DNA of 16,917 bases. Origin: Cellvibrionaceae bacterium (GTDB lineage: Bacteria; Pseudomonadota; Gammaproteobacteria; Pseudomonadales; Cellvibrionaceae). Position 1 is the stretch's first letter. Each line of letters starts with the position of its first letter. The translations under genes and the position numbers were made by a program. The stretch covers positions 1 through 16,917 of the forward strand of contig JAOXRV010000801.1 of NCBI GenBank assembly GCA_025800435.1. The letters are read 5' to 3'. Positions 12,335-16,917 of this stretch are shown here, piece by piece. The notes under the pieces are model-generated. The model worked only from the letters and a program-made list of their open reading frames with translations, was not told the origin of the DNA and made no database searches.

Positions 12335-13978
12335 TCAGGCCCGCGAGCGGCGAATCATTAACACCACAGGAAAGATACTTAACAACACCAAGGTCAGCGC
12401 CGGCAGCGCCGCACGTTCCCACTCGCCTTCTGATGTCATCTCGTAAACGCGCACAGCCAAGGTATCCCAAGCAAAGGGGCGCAATAGAAGAGTGGCGGGC
12501 ATTTCTTTCATGACATCCACCAACACCAATAACAGCGCGCTAAACAAACCCGGTGACAGCATGGGCAAATAAACCCGCAGTAGCACCCGCCATTGGCCAG
12601 CCCCTAAACTCTGTGCCGCCTCTTGGTAGCTGGGTTTTAAGCGCTCAAAAGATGATTGAATAGGGCCAAGAGCCACGGTAAAAAAACGCACGCAATAGGC
12701 CAACACCAAGGCCAGCAAACTGCCCACCAAGATCTGCTTGGGTGGCAGCTCCATCAAGCTGCGCAGCGGCGCAATTAGCCAGGCATCCAACTTGGCAAAG
12801 CTGAGCATAATACCCACTGCCAATACGGTACCGGGCAGGGCGTAGCCCAAGCCGGCAATACGCATGGCAGTGCCCTTTAGCTGCACACGGCCAAGTTGAC
12901 GCTGGCCAAAGCTGACCGCTAAAGCCAGGCTTACCGTTAGGGCTGCGGCCATACAGCCGAGCGCAAAAGTATGTATGATTAAATCCCAGTAGCGGCCATC
13001 TAAATCGCTCAACTGGGTTTCAAGCAGCCACAGCAGCAATTGCCCTACCGGTATCACAAACGCAAGAACAAAAACTAAACCGCAATAAGCGCTGGCCACC
13101 CAGGCTTTGGCGCCGCGCAGTTTAAAACGCTCACGCTCGCGCTTAGGCGCCTGGTATAAGCGGCCGCCACCGCGAGCACGCTGCTCGGCAAACAGGGCCA
13201 GGGCCACAAACAACAACAGCACCGAGGCCAGCTGGGCAGCGGCGGGCAAATTAAAAAAACCAAACCAAGATTTATAAATAGCGGTGGTAAAGGTATCGTA
13301 ATTAAATACGGCTACCGCGCCAAAATCCGCCAGGGTTTCCATTAAGGCCAGGGCTACACCGGCGGCAATAGCCGGCCGCGCCATTGGTAAAGCCACCTGC
13401 CATAGGGCCTGCCAAGGTGTGCGCCCCAAGGTGCGCGCCGCATCCACCAGGCCGCGCCCCTGGCTTAAAAAAGCGCTGCGGCTAAGCATATACACATAGG
13501 GATAAAGCACCGAGCTCATCACCAGCGCCACCCCGGGGGCGCTGCGAATATTGGGCAGGCGAAAATCTTGGCCAAATAAATCGCGCAGTGCGCTTTGTAC
13601 CGGGCCACTAAAATCAAACAGGCCGAGAGCGACAAAGGCAACCACATAGGTGGGAATGGCCAGGGGCAGCATCAGCCCCCAATCGAGCCAGCGGCGGCCG
13701 GGAAACTCGCACACCGAGGTAAGCCAGGCCAAACTAACCCCCAAACTAATGGTAATTAAGCCCACGCCGAGACAGAGTTTAAAGGTATTGCCGAGCAGCA
13801 AGCCCAACTGGGTCTCAATTAAATGAGCCCAAATATCGGTTTGATCGCTGCCCCAGCTAAGGGTGATAACCGCCAACGGCATCAACACCAGGGCAGCGGC
13901 AAACCAAGCGGGCAAGCGCCACAGATGGCGGCGCAAAAACAACAGGCGGGGGGATTGAGGCATGGCAATATCGGTCAT
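12335..13978 (-). CDS. fbpB: Ferric-iron ABC transporter permease (FbpB/SfuB type, fused two-domain)
   Basis: 547 residues with about twelve membrane helices in two homologous halves, the usual design for Fe3+ permeases. Each half carries the cytoplasmic EAA loop that docks the ATPase: DAARTLGRTPWQALWQVALPMARPAI (about 179-204) and EAAQSLGAGQWRVLLRVYLPMLSPG (about 453-477). The segment ALMETLADFGAVAVFNYDTFTTAIYKSWFG (about 210-240) is highly typical of the family. A hydrophilic Arg/Lys-rich linker (about 265-290) separates the halves. It moves iron across the inner membrane after delivery by the binding protein encoded 24 nt upstream. The ATP-binding subunit is missing from the window; the next gene downstream is an unrelated DUF481 protein. 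Confidence 0.94.
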   Translation of the reverse strand: MTDIAMPQSPRLLFLRRHLWRLPAWFAAALVLMPLAVITLSWGSDQTDIWAHLIETQLGLLLGNTFKLCLGVGLITISLGVSLAWLTSVCEFPGRRWLDWGLMLPLAIPTYVVAFVALGLFDFSGPVQSALRDLFGQDFRLPNIRSAPGVALVMSSVLYPYVYMLSRSAFLSQGRGLVDAARTLGRTPWQALWQVALPMARPAIAAGVALALMETLADFGAVAVFNYDTFTTAIYKSWFGFFNLPAAAQLASVLLLFVALALFAEQRARGGGRLYQAPKRERERFKLRGAKAWVASAYCGLVFVLAFVIPVGQLLLWLLETQLSDLDGRYWDLIIHTFALGCMAAALTVSLALAVSFGQRQLGRVQLKGTAMRIAGLGYALPGTVLAVGIMLSFAKLDAWLIAPLRSLMELPPKQILVGSLLALVLAYCVRFFTVALGPIQSSFERLKPSYQEAAQSLGAGQWRVLLRVYLPMLSPGLFSALLLVLVDVMKEMPATLLLRPFAWDTLAVRVYEMTSEGEWERAALPALTLVLLSIFPVVLMIRRSRA

Positions 13979-14002
13979 GCCCCATTTTACCTATAAAGAT
14001 GA

Positions 14003-15073
14003 TTAACGGTAAGCGGCGCGGTCCATTAACTTAACCGCCGCAGCTTGCAGGCTACCGGCGGCTTCAACATTAACTAAATCGGCTTTGAACTCACCCCAGG
14101 CTTGCACCTCGGCCGATGGCGCCACCGCTGGGTTAACCGGGTACTCTTGGTTCAGCTCGGCAAACTGGCCCTGGGCTTCGCTGCTGGCCAACCATTCCAG
14201 TAATTTTTGGGCCTCGGCTGGGGCCTTGGCGTATTTGGTAATACCGGCACCAGAAATATTGACGTGCACGCCGCGACCATCCTGGTTGGGCCAGAACAGG
14301 GCCAGACCAATATCGGGCTGCTTTTTCTTAAGCCGGCCAAAATAATAGGTGTTTACAATAGTGGCATCACACTGGCCCGCGGCCACTGCTTCCATCGCCT
14401 TGGTATCGTTAGAGAAAGGCTCGGTAGCGAGGTTGGCCACCCAGCCTTTGACAATGCCCTCGGCCGCCTCTTCACCCAAGGTTTTGATCATGGTGGCAAC
14501 TAGGGATTGGTTGTACACCTTCTTTGAGGTGCGCAGACACAAACGCCCCTTCCAAGAGTCGTCGGCCAGTTGCTCGTAACTGCTTAAGTCACTTGGCTGC
14601 ACCCGATCGGTGGCATACACGATAGTACGGGCGCGCACCGACAGGCCAAACCAATCGTTATTGGCTGCTTGCAGATGGGCGGGCACATCGCGCTCAAGCG
14701 CTTCGGATTGGGTTGGCGCAAACAGACCTTTTTGGCTGGCCTGCCACAGATTACCCGCATCCACCGTCATAAAAATATCGGCGGGGGTCGACTCACCCTC
14801 GGCCAGTAAGCGCTCCATTAAGGGGCCGGCCTTATCGGTGATATAGCGCACCTCCACCCCAGTGTTTTGCTGGTAGCGATCAAACAGGGGTTTAATTAAG
14901 TGCTCTTTACGCGATGAATAGACCGTCACCACCGGCTTTTGCTCAGGGGCTTTGGCCTGCTGCGCGGCTGGCTGCTCGGCGCCGCCGCCATCGCCACAAG
15001 CGCTTAGGCCAATACAGACCCCGCCAATCAGGGCTGCTGAAACTAATTTACCGTGTACATTTACAAGCGCCAT
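14003..15073 (-). CDS. fbpA: Fe3+ ABC transporter substrate-binding lipoprotein (FbpA/FutA type)
   Basis: 356 residues. A signal peptide ends in the lipobox LSAC, making Cys26 the lipid-modified residue, followed by GDGGG and a Gln/Ala/Pro-rich tether to about residue 45. The mature domain starts VVTVYSSRKEHLIKPLFDRYQQNTGVEV, the FbpA/FutA opening. It contains LLAEGESTPADIFMTVDAGNLW and the tandem tyrosines NTYYFGRL (Tyr243-Tyr244), which bind ferric iron in this family. It captures Fe3+ on the periplasmic side and passes it to the permease gene immediately downstream. AGAGG precedes the ATG. The promoter contains a strong Fur box. It is divergent from mutY. Confidence 0.95.
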   Translation of the reverse strand: MALVNVHGKLVSAALIGGVCIGLSACGDGGGAEQPAAQQAKAPEQKPVVTVYSSRKEHLIKPLFDRYQQNTGVEVRYITDKAGPLMERLLAEGESTPADIFMTVDAGNLWQASQKGLFAPTQSEALERDVPAHLQAANNDWFGLSVRARTIVYATDRVQPSDLSSYEQLADDSWKGRLCLRTSKKVYNQSLVATMIKTLGEEAAEGIVKGWVANLATEPFSNDTKAMEAVAAGQCDATIVNTYYFGRLKKKQPDIGLALFWPNQDGRGVHVNISGAGITKYAKAPAEAQKLLEWLASSEAQGQFAELNQEYPVNPAVAPSAEVQAWGEFKADLVNVEAAGSLQAAAVKLMDRAAYR

Positions 15074-15105
15074 TGGAACCTCTGCCTCTACAAATAGGAT
15101 AATCT

Positions 15106-15124
15106 GAAAATGATATACATTCCC
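15106..15124. promoter_or_regulatory. Fur box over the fbpA promoter
   Basis: GAAAATGATATACATTCCC matches the 19-bp Fur consensus GATAATGATAATCATTATC at 14 of 19 positions. A further GATAAT hexamer lies at 15098-15103, suggesting an extended Fur array. It covers the predicted -10 of the iron operon, so iron-loaded Fur would block the promoter. Confidence 0.75.
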
Positions 15125-15138
15125 ATTAAGCCTTGCAA
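15110..15138 (-). promoter_or_regulatory. Promoter of the fbpA-fbpB operon
   Basis: On the minus strand TTGCAA (15133-15138), 17 bp, then TATCAT (15110-15115), matching sigma-70 boxes at 4 and 5 of 6. The -10 lies inside the Fur box. Confidence 0.6.
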
Positions 15139-15197
15139 CGCCAAGTCTGCGCTTAAACCGGGTACACTAGGCGCCCCCGAACACAAGAAGTAAACCC

Positions 15198-16271
15198 ATG
15201 CCCGCTTTGATGGAAGCCCAACAGTTTCAGCGCCTGGTACTGGCCTGGTACCGCCAGCACGGCCGCAAAGACCTGCCCTGGCAGCAAGACATTAGCCCCT
15301 ACCGGGTTTGGCTGTCGGAAATTATGCTGCAACAAACCCAGGTGACCACGGTAATCCCCTACTTTAATGCCTTTATTGAGGCATTCCCTAAAGTAGAAGA
15401 CCTGGCCGCCGCCGCCATCGACGATGTGCTGCATCTTTGGACCGGGCTGGGTTACTACGCCCGCGCCCGCAATCTGCACAAATGCGCACAGATGGTTAGC
15501 GAGCAGTGGGGCGGTGAGTTTCCGCGCAGCGTGGCCGAGCTACAAACCCTGCCCGGTATCGGCCGCTCTACCGCCGGCGCCATTGCCAGCATCGCCATGG
15601 GCTTACCGGCACCAATTTTGGATGGCAATGTAAAGCGGGTGCTGGCCAGATTGCACGCGCTTGAGGGCTGGCCCGGCAATAGCCAGGTACAAAAACAGCT
15701 GTGGCAAATTAGCGAGCATTACACCCCTGCGCGCCCGGCTAAGAGCAAGAACCGCGATTTTACCCAGGTGATGATGGACCTGGGCGCCACCGTCTGTAAG
15801 CGCAGCAAACCCCGCTGCGACGCCTGCCCATTAATGGAAAGCTGCATCGCCTTTGGCCAGGGCAAGCCCGAGGCCTACCCAGGCAAAAAGCCCAAGCAAG
15901 ATAAACCCTGCAAAAGCACCCAGCTATTAATGCTGCAAAACCCCGCCGGCCAAGTACTGCTAGAGCAGCGCCCGGACAGCGGTATCTGGGGCGGGCTGTG
16001 GAGCTTTCCCGAGCTTGCCCTAGGGCAAGACCCGGCCGACCACTGCCTGAGCCAGCAGTGGTGCACACAAGCGCCCAGTGCCGAGCACTGGAACAGCTTT
16101 CGCCATACCTTTAGTCATTACCATCTGGATATTACCCCGGTATTAGTACAGCTTAAGCCCCTACCTCGGGTAGCGGAACCCGGCCACGCCTGGGTAGACC
16201 CGGCCGACCCCGGCCAACTTGGGCTGGCGGCACCGGTGAAAAAGCTGCTGCAACAGCTTGCACAAATTTAA
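15198..16271 (+). CDS. mutY: A/G-specific adenine glycosylase MutY
   Basis: 357 residues, the family length. The N-terminal catalytic domain includes LPWQ (26-29), SEIMLQQTQV with catalytic Glu41, the helix-hairpin-helix LPGIGRSTAGAI (118-129), and catalytic Asp142 in ILDGNVKRVLAR. The 4Fe-4S cluster loop is C200-X6-C207-X2-C210-X5-C216. The C-terminal NUDIX-like domain (about 230-357) contains GIWGGLWSFPE and HTFSHYHLD and recognises 8-oxoG. MutY removes adenine mispaired with 8-oxoguanine. The ATG at 15198 is used; an ATG four codons later would also give a complete enzyme. It is followed 53 nt downstream by yggX, as in E. coli. Confidence 0.98.
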   Translation: MPALMEAQQFQRLVLAWYRQHGRKDLPWQQDISPYRVWLSEIMLQQTQVTTVIPYFNAFIEAFPKVEDLAAAAIDDVLHLWTGLGYYARARNLHKCAQMVSEQWGGEFPRSVAELQTLPGIGRSTAGAIASIAMGLPAPILDGNVKRVLARLHALEGWPGNSQVQKQLWQISEHYTPARPAKSKNRDFTQVMMDLGATVCKRSKPRCDACPLMESCIAFGQGKPEAYPGKKPKQDKPCKSTQLLMLQNPAGQVLLEQRPDSGIWGGLWSFPELALGQDPADHCLSQQWCTQAPSAEHWNSFRHTFSHYHLDITPVLVQLKPLPRVAEPGHAWVDPADPGQLGLAAPVKKLLQQLAQI

Positions 16272-16324
16272 TTTGGCGCGATTTACAGGTAGACTTGCAA
16301 CCCAGCAAATAAGAGGAAATGCCC

Positions 16325-16594
16325 ATGAGCCGTATGGTTTTTTGCCGCAAATACCAAAAAGAACTGCAAGGCCTAGCGCAGCCCCCCTACCCCGGCCCCA
16401 AAGGCCAAGATCTGTACGACAATATATCGCAACAGGCCTGGCAGGACTGGATGAGCCACCAGACCATGCTGATCAATGAAAAGCGCCTAAATATGATGGA
16501 TATGGAAGCGCGCCGCTACCTGCAAGAGCAGATGGATAAGTTCTTTAGCGGCGAGGACTACGACCAGGCCGACGGCTATGTGGCGCCACAATAA
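16325..16594 (+). CDS. yggX: Fe(2+)-trafficking / oxidative-protection protein YggX
   Basis: 89 residues from ATG at 16325; the ATG at 16319 is too close to the AGAGGAA ribosome site, which is well placed (8 nt) for 16325. Family blocks are clear: MSRMVFCRKYQKEL with the conserved Cys7, YPGPKGQDLYDNIS, AWQDWMSHQTMLINEKRLNMMD and ARRYLQEQMDKFF. YggX is a small cytosolic protein that protects Fe-S clusters and takes part in iron handling under oxidative stress. The mutY-yggX pairing is conserved in gammaproteobacteria and makes sense, since MutY carries a 4Fe-4S cluster. No clear terminator was found in the 165 bp before the tRNA gene. Confidence 0.97.
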   Translation: MSRMVFCRKYQKELQGLAQPPYPGPKGQDLYDNISQQAWQDWMSHQTMLINEKRLNMMDMEARRYLQEQMDKFFSGEDYDQADGYVAPQ

Positions 16595-16692
16595 CTCGTC
16601 CAATTATTAACCAGGGCATGGTAATTTAAGCGACAAGGCCCGCTTCGACAATTGGATAAATTATCAACAAAAAGAAAGGCTTAAATAAACCC

Positions 16693-16721
16693 TTGACTAC
16701 AACACAATGAACGGGTTTAAT
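16693..16721 (+). promoter_or_regulatory. Promoter of tRNA-Phe
   Basis: TTGACT (16693-16698), 17 bp, then TTTAAT (16716-16721): 5 of 6 in each box. The next bases ACGCGCCTC form a GC-rich discriminator typical of stable-RNA promoters. Transcription would start near 16728, about 32 nt before the tRNA. Confidence 0.8.
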
Positions 16722-16759
16722 ACGCGCCTCTTTGCGGGGCCACAGCCCATTGCAAACAT

Positions 16760-16835
16760 GCCCGGATAGCTCAGTTGGTAGAGCAGGGGATTGAAAATCC
16801 CCGTGTCGGTGGTTCGATTCCGCCTCCGGGCACCA
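16760..16835 (+). tRNA. tRNA-Phe (anticodon GAA)
   Basis: 76 nt with encoded CCA. The acceptor stem is GCCCGGA/TCCGGGC, the D arm GCTCAGTTGGTAGAGC, the anticodon stem GGGGA/TCCCC with loop TTGAAAA (anticodon GAA), the variable loop GTGTC, and the T arm GGTGG-TTCGATT-CCGCC. All stems pair fully, apart from one T-G wobble in the T stem. Confidence 0.98.
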
Positions 16836-16842
16836 TATTTTT

Positions 16843-16877
16843 AAAAGGCTCGTGGTTAGACGGGCCTTTTTTGTTTT
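16843..16877 (+). terminator. Terminator after tRNA-Phe
   Basis: AAAAGGCTCG (16843-16852) pairs with CGGGCCTTTT (16861-16870) with one T-G wobble, followed by TTGTTTTT. It lies 8 nt after the tRNA. Confidence 0.88.
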
Positions 16878-16899
16878 TAACGGCTTAGGTTGGGCGGAG

Positions 16900-16913
16900 T
16901 CGAACCGGTTCGA
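16900..16913. repeat. Perfect 14-bp palindrome at window end
   Basis: TCGAACCGGTTCGA is fully self-complementary. Overlapping it, GGCGGAGTCGAACC (16893-16906) is the reverse complement, with one mismatch, of the tRNA-Phe T arm at 16811-16824. It may be the start of a repeat or a second tRNA-like element, cut by the window edge. Confidence 0.6.
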
Positions 16914-16917
16914 TGGA

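Noticed and set aside
15163..15168. TACACT as a -10 for mutY
   Set aside because: The -10 is acceptable but no -35 was found at 16-18 bp, so I do not list a promoter.

Overview
The window looks like a stretch of chromosome from a moderately GC-rich gammaproteobacterium. The gene order rpsF-rpsR-(DUF2232 membrane protein)-rplI next to dnaB is the arrangement known from Pseudomonas-like genomes, and mutY-yggX is a classic gammaproteobacterial pair. The sequence suggests a marine relative in the Pseudomonadales/Cellvibrionales area, but it does not prove a genus. Almost everything is recognisable housekeeping or transport. There is no integrase, transposase or CRISPR array.

Layout. (1) 1-652, minus: 5' part of dnaB, cut by the window edge. 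(2) 874-3710, plus: a two-gene Hsp70/J module, hscC plus a membrane-anchored J-like protein whose HPD motif is absent. It sits between dnaB and rplI on the opposite strand, as an insertion into an otherwise conserved neighbourhood, and is closed by a bidirectional terminator. (3) 3805-5844, minus: rpsF-rpsR-DUF2232-rplI, driven by a strong promoter with a GC-rich discriminator. Its leader folds into a hairpin resembling the S6:S18 autoregulatory element. (4) 6137-7498, plus: a membrane-anchored serine hydrolase of the class C beta-lactamase fold, convergent with gcvT-gcvH (7585-9118, minus) across a shared terminator. (5) 9293-11184, minus: a Na/Pi symporter, a 77-residue coiled-coil protein and a secreted protein with two PepSY-like repeats, tightly packed as one operon. 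A Pho-box-like site lies in front. (6) 11438-12139, minus: a DUF481 outer-membrane protein starting with TTG. (7) 12335-15073, minus: a ferric-iron ABC transporter permease and its lipoprotein binding protein, with a Fur box over the promoter but no ATPase gene in the window. (8) 15198-16594, plus: mutY and yggX. (9) 16760-16835, plus: tRNA-Phe(GAA) with its own promoter and terminator, followed by a 14-bp palindrome at the window end.

Working together: the S6/S18/L9 operon and dnaB link ribosome supply and replication. GcvT and GcvH are two of the four glycine-cleavage components. The iron operon (Fur), the Pi operon (Pho, tentative) and YggX (Fe-S protection alongside the Fe-S enzyme MutY) are nutrient and redox functions. 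The least conventional parts are the HscC/J-like membrane module with its low-complexity Glu-Pro linker, and the Na/Pi-coiled-coil-PepSY operon, whose two small proteins have no function I can name.
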